DNA from: Sphingomonas faeni
GTDB taxonomy: Bacteria; Pseudomonadota; Alphaproteobacteria; Sphingomonadales; Sphingomonadaceae
NCBI RefSeq assembly: GCF_024273235.1
Contig: NZ_JANBVH010000002.1
Coordinates: forward strand, 62,001-126,000
Reading direction: 5' to 3'
Length of the DNA: 64,000 nt
The notes beneath the pieces are model-generated. The model had not been told where the DNA came from, searched no databases, and worked only from the letters and a program-made list of their open reading frames with translations. The translations under genes were made by a program, and so were the position numbers. The first letter of the stretch is position 1. Every line of letters begins with the position of its first letter. Below, piece by piece: positions 38,496 through 46,570 of the stretch.

Positions 38496-38611
38496 TCCCC
38501 CCCTCCCTGAAAGGGAGGGGCCGGGGGTGGGTCGGCTTCCGCATATCATTCGGCGGTATCGGCACAAGCCGGCCGACCCACCCCCAACCCCTCCCTTCCA
38601 GGGAGGGGGGC
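38496..38611. repeat. R2 palindromic repeat, copy 1
   Basis: About 116 bp. The ends are inverted CCCCCTCCCTGAAAGGGAGG and CCTCCCTTCCAGGGAGGGGG, with inner inverted GGGGGTGGGTCGG and CCGACCCACCCCC. It fills the gap between the convergent opgH and MFS genes and could work as a terminator in both directions. Other copies are at 41524 and 53457. Confidence 0.8.
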
Positions 38612-38624
38612 ATGTTGCGTCTGG

Positions 38625-40133
38625 CTAGGGGCGATGTCCGCTCAGTTCCGCCCCCGCATTCACCGCAAATCGGCGGTTCCAGATCGTCGCCGACGCCGAC
38701 ACCACGGTCACCACCAGGAACGCGAGCGTGAAGTCCGCCAGTGCCGGCCGCGTCGCCCCCGTGCCCAGCATCCCAACATGCAGCGACGCCGCGCCGACGC
38801 AGATCCCGAGCGACAGCATCAGTTGCTGGAACGTCGCGTAGAAGCTGGTCGCGCTGCTCATCCGCGACGACGGGATCTCGTCATAGGCGATCGTGTTGTA
38901 CGCCGAGAACTGGAACGACATGAAGAAGCCTGAGATCATCAGCACGGCGAAGATCAGCGGGATCGGCCAGTCGGGGCGGAAAAGGCCGGCGACCGCATAG
39001 CCCGAACTCGCGCAGAGGCCGCCGACGATCAGGCTGTTGCGGAAACCGAAGCGCCTGAGCACGCGTGGTGCGAGGCTCTTCATCATCAGCGAACCGATCG
39101 CGCCGGCGATGGTGATCGCGCCGCTCGCCGCCGCGGTCATGCCGAAGCCCAATTGGAGCATCATCGGCAGCAGGAACGGCTGCGCCCCCTGCGTGATGCG
39201 GGTTAGCGATCCGCCGATCACCGACAGGCGGAAGGTGGGGATGCGCATCAGCGACAGGTCGAGGATCGGATCGCTGCGGTGTTTCGCGTGGCGGATGTAG
39301 GCCACACCCGCGACGAGCCCGACCGCGATCAGCACGACGGCACGCGACAGTTCGCCGGTGCGGCTGGTCATCTCGAACCCGAACAACAGGCAGCCGAGCG
39401 AGACGCCCGACAGGATGAAGCCGGGCACGTCGAAGCGCACCGGTTTGTCCTCGCGGACCTCGCCGATGTAGCGCGTCACCAGCACCACGCCGAGCAGGCC
39501 GATCGGTACGTTGAGATAAAAGATCCAGCGCCAGTCGAGATAGGTGACGATCGCGCCGCCGACTGGGGGGCCGAGGATCGGGCCGATCAATGCGGGCATG
39601 ATCAGCCACGACATCGCCTGGACCATGTCCTCCTTGGCGACGCTGCGGAGCAGGACGAGGCGACCGATCGGGATCATCATCGCGCCGCCGAGCCCTTGCA
39701 GGAAGCGCGCGACCATCATGAATGGCAGGCTGGTCGCCTGGCCGCACAGCATCGATCCGCCGACGAAGATGAGGATCGCCGCGCGGAAGATCGTGCGCGA
39801 GCCGAACCGGTCCGCGAGGCGTCCGCTGGCGGGGATGAAGATCGCCAACGCCAGCAGGTACGACGTCAGCGCCGAGCTCATGCTGGTCGCGGGCACGCCG
39901 AAATCGCGCGCCATCGTCGGCAGCGCGGTCGCCAGTACGGTCGAGTCCATCTGCTCCATGAACAGCGCGCAGGCGATGATCAGGGCGGTGATGCGGTAGT
40001 TGCTCGGCGTATGCGGCAACGCGTCCGGATCCTTGGCAACGCGCGCGATGGTGTCGGCGGCGGGCATGATGCCGTCGCGCACTTCGCTGTTGATCGACGC
40101 CAGCCCACGTCTGCGGAGCCTCACGTCTGCCAC
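38625..40133 (-). CDS. DHA2-family (EmrB/QacA-like) MFS drug exporter
   Basis: 502 aa from GTG 40133, overlapping the end of the NodT gene by 13 nt. About 14 membrane helices; motif A GRLADRFGSRTIF, motif C-like LGPPVGGAIVTYLDWRWIFYLNVPIG, and FMEQMDSTVLATALPTMA in helix 1 (D-x-T-V-x-x-A-L-P is typical of DHA2). It is a proton-driven inner-membrane exporter. As the last gene of a MarR-controlled minus-strand run with FUSC, HlyD and NodT genes it probably shares the HlyD adaptor and outer-membrane channel. Substrate unknown, likely aromatic or amphipathic toxicants. Confidence 0.88.
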   Translation of the reverse strand: MADVRLRRRGLASINSEVRDGIMPAADTIARVAKDPDALPHTPSNYRITALIIACALFMEQMDSTVLATALPTMARDFGVPATSMSSALTSYLLALAIFIPASGRLADRFGSRTIFRAAILIFVGGSMLCGQATSLPFMMVARFLQGLGGAMMIPIGRLVLLRSVAKEDMVQAMSWLIMPALIGPILGPPVGGAIVTYLDWRWIFYLNVPIGLLGVVLVTRYIGEVREDKPVRFDVPGFILSGVSLGCLLFGFEMTSRTGELSRAVVLIAVGLVAGVAYIRHAKHRSDPILDLSLMRIPTFRLSVIGGSLTRITQGAQPFLLPMMLQLGFGMTAAASGAITIAGAIGSLMMKSLAPRVLRRFGFRNSLIVGGLCASSGYAVAGLFRPDWPIPLIFAVLMISGFFMSFQFSAYNTIAYDEIPSSRMSSATSFYATFQQLMLSLGICVGAASLHVGMLGTGATRPALADFTLAFLVVTVVSASATIWNRRFAVNAGAELSGHRP

Positions 40134-41512
40134 CCCCCGCCGAGCGCCTTGAACACGTCGACCTGCCGATCGACCAGCAGCGCGTCGGAGGCGGCGAGGT
40201 TTGCCTGCGCGGTGGTCAGCGCAGCCTGCGCGGTCAGCAGCGACAGGAAGTCGGTGCGGCCGAAGCGGTAGAGCGTCCCCGCTTGGTCCGCAGCCCGCGA
40301 GGCGCTGGACTGCGCGCGGCGTAGTGCGGCGTTGCGGTCGCCTTCGCGGGCATAGGCTGACAGCGCGGTCTCAGTCTGGCGCAGGGCCTCGAGCGTGGTC
40401 GAGTCGAACTGCGCGAGCGCCTGGTCCGCGGCCGCACCGGCCTGGGCAATCTGCGAACGGACGACGACGCGGTTGGGGAAGCTCCAGCTGATCAGCGGTC
40501 CGAGCCCGAGATGGAATGCGTTGGTCGAGCCGAGCGACGACACCGGCCCGGTGAACCCGGCCGAGCCGCCGAGGCTGACTTGTGGGTAGAGGTTGGCGGT
40601 CGCGACGCCGATCCGCGAGGTCGCGGCGGCGAGCGAGCGCTCCGCACCGCGGATGTCGGGGCGGCGGCGGATCAGCGCACTGCCGTCGCCGATCGGCAGC
40701 GGGCGGGTGAGCGCGGGCGGCTTGGCGCAGGTCGCGACGTCCTGCGGATAATCGGCGGGCGCGCGACCCATCAGCGTGGCGAGCCGGTAGAGCGCGGCAG
40801 TGCGCGTCGCGATCTGGGCGGGGATCAGGGCCTCGCTCTGGTCGACCGCGGTCCTGGCGCGCGTCACGTCGAACGCGGTGCCGCGACCGCCGCGTTGCAG
40901 GCGCTGCGTGACGCTGAGCGTCTGGCGTTGCAGCGTGAGGATCCGGGTGTTGGCGGCGAGCACCATGTTGGCGGTGCACGCGGCGGCATAGCTGCGCGCG
41001 GTTTCCGCGGCGACGGTGACGCGGACATTGTCGCGCGCGGCGGCGACGGCCTCCGCGTCGCCTTGGGCCGCCTCGATCCCGCGGCGGATGCGGCCCGATA
41101 GGTCGAGCGGGTAGGCGAGCGTGATGCTGAAATTGTAGTCGAGCGTGCCGGGCAAATTGCCACCGGTCGCATAGGGGCGGTCGAGCGAGGTGCCACCGCC
41201 GAGCGTTGTCGACAGCGTGCGGCCGGCGGCGACTTCGGCGACCACCGCATCGGCGCGGCGCAAATTGGCGTCGGCGGCGCGCAGGTCCGTATTGGCGGCG
41301 AGCGCTTCGGTGACGAAGCCGTCGAGGCGGGGGTCGCCGTAGAGCTGCCACCAGCGGTCGGGAAGCGGGGTGTCGACGAACGCCGTCTCGTTGCCGCTGT
41401 CGAACTTGCCTTGGGCGGCGGGGAGGTTGACGGCCGCGCGGTCGGGGAGGGCGTAGTTCGGGCCGGCGGTGGTGCAGGCGGCGAGCAACGTGGAGGCTAG
41501 CAGGACAGCCAC
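40121..41512 (-). CDS. NodT-family outer-membrane efflux lipoprotein
   Basis: About 463 aa if started at GTG 41512. TolC-like channel of RND/MFS/HlyD systems. A lipobox LLAAC follows a short hydrophobic stretch; then come PDRWWQLYGDPRLDGFV (family signature), two repeats of the outer membrane efflux domain, and RPDIRGAERSLAAATSRIGVA. The start is uncertain: an R2 repeat begins 11 nt upstream and the frame is open through it, so longer forms using GTG or TTG codons inside the repeat are possible, and the repeat's GGAGGGG may act as RBS. The gene overlaps the MFS gene downstream. Confidence 0.85.
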   Translation of the reverse strand: MAVLLASTLLAACTTAGPNYALPDRAAVNLPAAQGKFDSGNETAFVDTPLPDRWWQLYGDPRLDGFVTEALAANTDLRAADANLRRADAVVAEVAAGRTLSTTLGGGTSLDRPYATGGNLPGTLDYNFSITLAYPLDLSGRIRRGIEAAQGDAEAVAAARDNVRVTVAAETARSYAAACTANMVLAANTRILTLQRQTLSVTQRLQRGGRGTAFDVTRARTAVDQSEALIPAQIATRTAALYRLATLMGRAPADYPQDVATCAKPPALTRPLPIGDGSALIRRRPDIRGAERSLAAATSRIGVATANLYPQVSLGGSAGFTGPVSSLGSTNAFHLGLGPLISWSFPNRVVVRSQIAQAGAAADQALAQFDSTTLEALRQTETALSAYAREGDRNAALRRAQSSASRAADQAGTLYRFGRTDFLSLLTAQAALTTAQANLAASDALLVDRQVDVFKALGGGWQT

Positions 41513-41523
41513 GGACGCAACCG

Positions 41524-41634
41524 CCCCCCTCCCTGGAAGGGAGGGGTTGGGGGTGGGTTGGCCGGCTCGTGGCAAAACGGTTCGGATTTGTGGAAGCCGA
41601 CCCACCCCCGGCCCCTCCCTTCCAGGGAGGGGAG
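41524..41634. repeat. R2 palindromic repeat, copy 2
   Basis: About 111 bp with CCCCCTCCCTGGAAGGGAGG at one end and CCTCCCTTCCAGGGAGGGGA at the other, plus inner inverted GGGGGTGGGTTGG and CCGACCCACCCCC. It abuts the 5' end of the NodT gene. Confidence 0.8.
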
Positions 41635-41676
41635 CAGAAGGTGCGCGTTCGTGCGAAGCGGCGCGGTGACCTCGGA

Positions 41677-41746
41677 TCACGCCGTCGTCCCCGGCGCGAG
41701 CCGCGGTCCAACCGTCACGGTCGCGCTCGCGGTGCGCCAGACGGTC
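41677..41746 (-). pseudogene. Relic of a HlyD-type gene 3' end
   Basis: Read on the minus strand this gives VTVWRTASATVTVGPRLAPGTTA followed by TGA in two adjoining parts: VTVWRTASATV, then TVGPRLAPGTTA-stop. The intact HlyD gene at 41881 ends TATVTVEPRVAPGTTA-stop. Both reading frame and stop position are conserved although the DNA has drifted. It is therefore a duplicated, decaying copy of the HlyD tail, separated from the original by the R6 repeat. Confidence 0.6.
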
Positions 41747-41757
41747 ACCCCTGCCTT

Positions 41758-41839
41758 CGTCATCCTGACGAACGTCAGGACCCTGAGCCACAAATGGCAG
41801 CTTTTTTGATCCTGGGGCCTGACTTTCGTTAGGATGACG
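41758..41839. repeat. R6 palindromic repeat
   Basis: Inverted ends CGTCATCCTGACGAACGTCA and TGACTTTCGTTAGGATGACG enclose about 40 bp. Only one copy was noticed in the window. It lies between the HlyD gene and its tail relic. Confidence 0.65.
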
Positions 41840-41880
41840 GAAGAGGGTGGGGCGGATGGAGGCGTACGAACGATTAGCCG

Positions 41881-42780
41881 TCATGCCGTCGTCCCCGGCG
41901 CGACGCGCGGCTCGACCGTCACCGTCGCAGTGCGGCCGACGATCAGTTGCACCCCCTTCGGCACGTGCGTCAGTTTCACCCGCACCGGGATGCGCTGCGC
42001 GAGGCGCACCCAGTTGAAGGTCGGGTTCACGTTCGGCAGCAAATTCGTCGTGTTGGTCCGCTCGCTGTCGTTGATCCCGGCGGCGATACTGTCGACGCGA
42101 CCGTGCAGCGCTTGCGGTTCGCCCATCAGGTGGACGATCACCGGATCGCCGAGATGGATGCTGCCGAGCTTGGTTTCCTCGAAATAGCCCTCGACACGCA
42201 GCGAGTCGGTGTCGACCAGCGCCATCGCCTGCGCGCCGGTCGCGATGTAGTCGCCGGGGTGGAGATCGAGGTTGGTGACGATCCCGTGCACCGTCGCGCG
42301 CACCGTCGTCCGCGCGAGGTTGAGCGCGGCGGTGGAGCGTGCGCTCTGCGCCTGCGCGAGCGCGGCCGACGCGGTGGCGACACGAGCGACGTTCTGCTCG
42401 TGTGTTTCCTTCGCGACCAGATCGCCGAGCGCCAGATCGCGCTGCGCTTCGCGGCGTGCCTGGAGCAGCGTCGCACGGGCGCTCGCGATCGACGCGTCCG
42501 ACTGCGCCAGCGTCAGTTCGAAGCGCGGGCGATCGACCACGAACAGCACGTCGCCGGGCTTCACCGCCTGGTTGTCGTGCACCGCGACCCGCGTGACGAG
42601 GCCGGCGACGTCGGGCGTCACGCGGACGATGTCGGCGCGGATATGCCCGTCGCGCGTCCACGGATCGGTCTCGTACCGCTTCCACAGCCATAGCGCGACC
42701 AGCACCGCGAGCGCGACGATCACGATCGTGACGACGGAACGGCCGAGGGGGGCGAGCAGCGATTTGAGTCGGGGATTCAT
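41881..42780 (-). CDS. HlyD/AaeA-type membrane-fusion adaptor
   Basis: 299 aa. One N-terminal membrane anchor (VVTIVIVALAVLVALWLWKR), then a biotinyl-lipoyl-like half (DGHIRADIVRVTPDVAGLVT and RATVHGIVTNLDLHPGDYIA), a coiled-coil hairpin (about 85-160, rich in Ala, Gln, Arg) and a beta-barrel with VEGYFEETKLGSIHLGDPV. This is the short AaeA-like form that pairs with FUSC (AaeB-like) exporters. It overlaps the DUF1656 gene by 4 nt. It would link the inner-membrane pump to the NodT channel. Confidence 0.92.
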   Translation of the reverse strand: MNPRLKSLLAPLGRSVVTIVIVALAVLVALWLWKRYETDPWTRDGHIRADIVRVTPDVAGLVTRVAVHDNQAVKPGDVLFVVDRPRFELTLAQSDASIASARATLLQARREAQRDLALGDLVAKETHEQNVARVATASAALAQAQSARSTAALNLARTTVRATVHGIVTNLDLHPGDYIATGAQAMALVDTDSLRVEGYFEETKLGSIHLGDPVIVHLMGEPQALHGRVDSIAAGINDSERTNTTNLLPNVNPTFNWVRLAQRIPVRVKLTHVPKGVQLIVGRTATVTVEPRVAPGTTA

Positions 42781-42983
42781 GCGGAAGGTCCGGTGAGCAG
42801 GGCGAGCAGCCCGAGGATGAGAATGAACAGCGCCAGGTCGACGAGCGGTCGATACGTCACCGCGCGATAGGCGCCGGCGAAGGCGAGCAACCGCGTGGCG
42901 ATGCCGGTGAGGATGACGGCGGCGACCGCGAGCAGCAGGAGGCTCGGCAAATAGACGCCGCCGATCGAGATTTCGCCGGTCAT
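42777..42983 (-). CDS. DUF1656 (AaeX-like) small membrane protein
   Basis: 68 aa with two hydrophobic segments (LPSLLLLAVAAVILTGIATR and VDLALFILILGLLALL) and the family start EISIGGVYLP. DUF1656 proteins are encoded between FUSC and HlyD genes in aromatic-acid efflux operons (aaeX position). Overlaps of 4 nt with both neighbours show translational coupling. The precise role in the pump is unknown. Confidence 0.92.
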   Translation of the reverse strand: MTGEISIGGVYLPSLLLLAVAAVILTGIATRLLAFAGAYRAVTYRPLVDLALFILILGLLALLTGPSA

Positions 42984-45037
42984 GCCGCCACTCCGTAAGC
43001 AGGTGCCAGATAAGGCGGCGCCGACGGGAACAGGTTGCGGCGCAGCGAGGTCAGCGCGAGCATGCTGGTGCGGTGTCGGTCTGGCGTGCTGGTCGCGAAC
43101 CCGGTCATCGCGGTGTCGATCCCGGCGAGCAGGTCGGGTTCGGGCGGCGCCGGCTCGTTGGGGCGCAGCGCGCGGTAATGCGCGCCGATCCCCTTGAGCA
43201 CCGGCGTGATCAGCGCGGCTTCGTTCGGCGTACCGTCGAGCCGCAACTGGCGCAATTCGCCGACCGCGACGCCGACCCGCAGGTCGGTCAGCGCGTCGAG
43301 CAGCGGCTTGCCGGGATCCTCGCCCTGCAACGCAAGCCGCGGCGCGAGCAGCCCGATGCGGTCGAGCATCCGGGCGATCCAGCCGGCGGCGTCGGGGCGG
43401 CCGGGCGAATCGCTGCGGGTCGCCAGTTCGCGCCAGCCCGCGCGGATCAGCCGCCGGGCGCTGGTATCCGCGCCGATCGTCTGGAACAGGCCGACCGTGA
43501 CGACCGCGAACAGCGTGCCGACCAGCTGCGAGATGCCGCCGTTGAGGAACGCGTCGAACCCGCCGCCGAAGCGGTCGTTCAGCCCGACCGTATTCAACCC
43601 GCCGAGCAGCGCGCCGAGCGTCACGAGCAAGGTCGAGGGCCGCGCGAGGAACATCCCGCCGATCAGCATCGGCGGTGCGAGGACGGCGGCCAGCGTCACG
43701 AAATCGGTCACCCGCGGGAGGATCGCGAAGGCGTAGACCGCGGACACGACCAGCCCCAGGATGGTCCCGTAGAAGAACGCCTTGATCGCCGGCGCGGGAT
43801 TGTCGCTGTTACCGAACAGCGCGCAACACACGCCCGCGATCAGCACCGCGCCCGCGCCGTCCGACCAGCCGGTGCCGATCCAGAAGGCGCAGCCCAGCAG
43901 GATCGTCATGATCGTACCGGCGGCGGCGCGCAGGGCGATGCCGCGGTCGCGGTGCAGCGGGCGCTTGGCACTGCGCGCGAGCAGGCGGGCGACCGCAGGC
44001 GTGACGGGCGCGCGAGACGGCGAGCGCATCTGATCGCGCAGGTCGCGGGCGTTGCGGTGTGCGTCGACCAGTTCGCCGAGGCGGGCGAGCAGGCTCAACC
44101 GTAACGCATCGCGCCAGATCAGCGTGTCATCGACCGGCGGTTCGAGCGCGCGCGCGCGGGCGATCAGCGCGTCGGCGGTTGCGCCGCGCTCGGTGGCGGG
44201 TGGCGGATCGCGCAGCCACGCGCGGACGTCCTCGATCAGCGCAAGCGCCTCGGGGCGGGGAGCGTCGGCGCCGCGCTTCAGCTCGACGATCCGGTCGTCG
44301 ACCGCGCTCGCGAGGGGCAGCAGCATCGACAATTCGGCCTGCAACGCACGCAATGTCCGGACGCGCGGCAGCAGGCGGGCGGTGTCGAACGGCAAATGGA
44401 TGGAAAGCTGATGCAGTTCGTTGATATCGAGCGCGAGGCGGCGGCGGTCGCGATCGAGCTGGGCATCGGACTCGCCGGCCAGCGAATCGCGCGACCAGCG
44501 CTCGGCGTCCGCCAGGATCGCGTCGATCCGGCCGAGCAGCGCGGCGGTCACGGTCTGCGGGAAAACGAGGCCGTGGATCAGGCTGCCGCAGAGGATTCCG
44601 ATCGTGATCTCCTGCACGCGCAGCGCCGCGGTGGTGAACACCGCGCCGGGGGTCGCGACCGAGGGGAAGCCGATGATGCTGGCGGTATAGCCGGCAAGCA
44701 GGAAGACGTAGGCGCGCGGCGTCCGGTCGAGCAGCGATATGTAGAGGCACAGCCCGAGCCACAGCGCGAGGCCGAGCGACAGGAGTTCGGGCGCGTTGAC
44801 GAGGTTGGGGACCAGCACGACCGCGGCGATCGCGCCGAGCACCGTGCCCGCGACGCGGAACACCGCCTTGGACAGCACCGCGCCAGCCAGCGGTTGCGCG
44901 ACGATATAGGACGTCGTCACCGCCCAATAAGGCCGCGTCAGGCCGATCCTGAGCGCGATGTAGTAGGCGAGGATCGCGGCGACGAAGCATTTGACGGAAA
45001 AGAGCGCTTCCTTCGCGCCGAACCGGGCGAGGATCAT
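42980..45037 (-). CDS. FUSC-family (AaeB/YccS-like) inner-membrane exporter
   Basis: 685 aa from ATG 45037, 10 nt after the MarR stop; an earlier start at 45079 would overlap marR. Two bundles of membrane helices (about 10-155 and 340-490) surround a cytoplasmic region, the fusaric-acid-resistance/aromatic-acid exporter fold; the N-terminal half has YWAVTTSYIVAQPLAGAVLSKA. With the downstream DUF1656 and HlyD genes it forms an AaeXAB-like pump for aromatic carboxylic acids or similar compounds, inducible through MarR. Substrate inferred from the family. Confidence 0.9.
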   Translation of the reverse strand: MILARFGAKEALFSVKCFVAAILAYYIALRIGLTRPYWAVTTSYIVAQPLAGAVLSKAVFRVAGTVLGAIAAVVLVPNLVNAPELLSLGLALWLGLCLYISLLDRTPRAYVFLLAGYTASIIGFPSVATPGAVFTTAALRVQEITIGILCGSLIHGLVFPQTVTAALLGRIDAILADAERWSRDSLAGESDAQLDRDRRRLALDINELHQLSIHLPFDTARLLPRVRTLRALQAELSMLLPLASAVDDRIVELKRGADAPRPEALALIEDVRAWLRDPPPATERGATADALIARARALEPPVDDTLIWRDALRLSLLARLGELVDAHRNARDLRDQMRSPSRAPVTPAVARLLARSAKRPLHRDRGIALRAAAGTIMTILLGCAFWIGTGWSDGAGAVLIAGVCCALFGNSDNPAPAIKAFFYGTILGLVVSAVYAFAILPRVTDFVTLAAVLAPPMLIGGMFLARPSTLLVTLGALLGGLNTVGLNDRFGGGFDAFLNGGISQLVGTLFAVVTVGLFQTIGADTSARRLIRAGWRELATRSDSPGRPDAAGWIARMLDRIGLLAPRLALQGEDPGKPLLDALTDLRVGVAVGELRQLRLDGTPNEAALITPVLKGIGAHYRALRPNEPAPPEPDLLAGIDTAMTGFATSTPDRHRTSMLALTSLRRNLFPSAPPYLAPAYGVAA

Positions 45038-45047
45038 CGGGGCAGGC

Positions 45048-45500
45048 TCATCGCGAACGATCCGCCATGAACCGCGCACCGAGTTGCTCCGCCACGCGCA
45101 AGGCGGTGGCGAGGTCGTCGTCGGTGACGCCTTCGAGCATTTCGTGGCGCAGGGTGGTGAACTTCGCCTCGATCGTGGTGACGAGCGTGCGGCCGCGGTC
45201 GGTCAGGCGGATCCGGCTGACGCGCGCATCAGCGGGATCGCGGCGGCGCTCGACGAGGCCGGCGGCGGTCATCTGGTCGATCGAGCGGACGAGCGAGGCC
45301 TGCGTCACGTCGAGCTGGGTGGCGAGATCGGTCTGGCGAACGTCGTCGCCGAGCCGGCCGACCTGGACCAGCGCCCATCCTGACGATGCGGACACGCACA
45401 TGTCGCTGAGCGCCCGATCCGCCGCCTGCCGCCACAGGCGGGCGAGCGGCAGGAGGGTGCGGGCGTAGGAGGATTCGAGAGCGGCACGGGAGGAAGTCAT
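45048..45500 (-). CDS. MarR-family transcriptional regulator
   Basis: 150 aa, a typical MarR dimeric winged helix: helix-turn-helix around QTDLATQLDVTQASLVRSID, wing around ERRRDPADARVSRIRLTDRG. MarR proteins usually repress their own operon and release DNA on binding phenolic compounds. It is the first gene of the efflux run and is preceded by a 20-bp palindrome 9 nt from its start. Autoregulation and induction by pump substrates are expected. Confidence 0.94.
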   Translation of the reverse strand: MTSSRAALESSYARTLLPLARLWRQAADRALSDMCVSASSGWALVQVGRLGDDVRQTDLATQLDVTQASLVRSIDQMTAAGLVERRRDPADARVSRIRLTDRGRTLVTTIEAKFTTLRHEMLEGVTDDDLATALRVAEQLGARFMADRSR

Positions 45501-45528
45501 TAGCGTGCTAAGTAATGGCGTTTACTTA
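45500..45528 (-). promoter_or_regulatory. MarR-type operator
   Basis: TAAGTAA (45509-45515) and TTACTTA (45522-45528) are perfect inverted arms with a 6-nt spacer, right upstream of the marR start. A second palindrome, TTAGC-GT-GCTAA (45500-45511), overlaps it and reaches the start codon. The AT-rich, symmetric layout is classical for MarR binding. Confidence 0.75.
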
Positions 45529-45586
45529 TGCTGCAATGCGGAATCCGTAGATGACAAAAAAGTTAGGAAGGCGTGCTGCCTGATGG

Positions 45587-45697
45587 GCACCACCCCGGCG
45601 GAGGCCGGGGCCCAGTTGGAGAGGTTTCGGTAACGGAGGGCAGCGCTCAATTAGCAACGCCCGCCAATTGGGCCCCGGCCTTCGCCGGGGTGGTGCA
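45587..45697. repeat. R3 palindromic repeat, copy 1
   Basis: About 111 bp with inverted ends GCACCACCCCGGCGGAGGCC and GGCCTTCGCCGGGGTGGTGC, each continuing into CCCAGTTGG or CCAATTGGG. It lies between the divergently placed marR promoter region and the dTMP kinase-like gene end. Copy 2 is at 56476. Confidence 0.8.
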
Positions 45698-45740
45698 GTG
45701 TTCGCCGGAGTGGATCAGCCACTGGAGTTTTACGCGGTCG

Positions 45741-46400
45741 TCAGTAGAGCAGGGCGACGATCTCCGCAGCGATCTCGGCGGGCGCCCGCGACGCGCCGTT
45801 CTCCACGGTCGGGACCGTAGCCCACCGACCCAGCAGACCCGTCTTCGCCATCGCCGTGTAATTCGTCCGCACCCGGTCCTGCAGCCCGGTATCCGCCTCG
45901 TAGGCGTCGAACGCATCGTCTGTGTAGGACCGCTTGCGCTTCTTCAGGATGAGTCCGCGGGCGATCTCGGCGGGGGTATCGAGATACACCGACAGATCCG
46001 GCGTCGGCAGCGCGAACGATCCCGTCTCCAGATCGGCGATCCACGCCATCATCGAATCCGCCTCGTCCGCCGGGACCTGCGCCGCCTGATACGCCATGTT
46101 CGAGGCGATGTAGCGATCGAACACCACGATGTCGTTCGCCGCCATCGTCGCCACCAGGTGATCGCGCGACTCCATCCGGTCGAGCGCGTACAGCACCGCG
46201 GCTGCTTTCGGCGACGTGCCGCGCGGGAGCGTTCCCGCCAGCATCGCGCCGAGCGCCCAGCCGCCGACCGTCTCTGTATACCGCGGGAACGACACGACCT
46301 CGGCGGTGCGACCGGCGGCGCGCAACTGCTCGACGACCAATGCCGAGGCAGTGGCCTTGCCCGCGCCGTCGGCGCCTTCGATTGCCAGGAGGAAGCTCAT
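45741..46400 (-). CDS. dTMP kinase-like nucleotide kinase
   Basis: 219 aa. P-loop GADGAGKAT at residues 9-17 (thymidylate kinases usually have GxDGxGKST/TT, so the residue after Lys is changed to Ala), FDRYIASNMAYQ (the DRY motif), and PDLSVYLDTP followed by a lid region KKRKRSYTDD. The fold fits thymidylate kinase, which makes dTDP from dTMP in the cytoplasm. The main bacterial tmk is normally beside holB; here no such gene is near, so this may be a paralogue with another nucleoside-monophosphate substrate. It stands alone between two repeats. Confidence 0.75.
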   Translation of the reverse strand: MSFLLAIEGADGAGKATASALVVEQLRAAGRTAEVVSFPRYTETVGGWALGAMLAGTLPRGTSPKAAAVLYALDRMESRDHLVATMAANDIVVFDRYIASNMAYQAAQVPADEADSMMAWIADLETGSFALPTPDLSVYLDTPAEIARGLILKKRKRSYTDDAFDAYEADTGLQDRVRTNYTAMAKTGLLGRWATVPTVENGASRAPAEIAAEIVALLY

Positions 46401-46456
46401 GGGTGAGCCCTAGGACAGATCGATATCGGGTTTAAAGCAATCTTCGTCGTGATCCT

Positions 46457-46550
46457 CGTCATGCCGGACTGGTTCCGGCATCCACGGTGCCGCACAATCG
46501 ATGGATTCGGTTCGCGGAACGGTGGACCCCGGAACCAGTCCGGGGTGACG
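46457..46550. repeat. R4 palindromic repeat, copy 2
   Basis: CGTCATGCCGGACTGGTTCC on the left and GGAACCAGTCCGGGGTGACG on the right, with inner CCACGGTGCCGC and GCGGAACGGTGG. It lies between the dTMP kinase-like gene start and the mprF stop. Confidence 0.78.
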
Positions 46551-46570
46551 TAGGTGTGTACGGGGACGTC

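Larger units (their letters stand above)
41513..41880. other. Repeat- and relic-containing gap between HlyD and NodT genes
   Basis: 368 bp without an intact gene. In order it contains R2 copy 2, a relic of a HlyD gene tail, and the R6 palindrome. This gap interrupts an otherwise tightly packed efflux operon. Confidence 0.7.
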
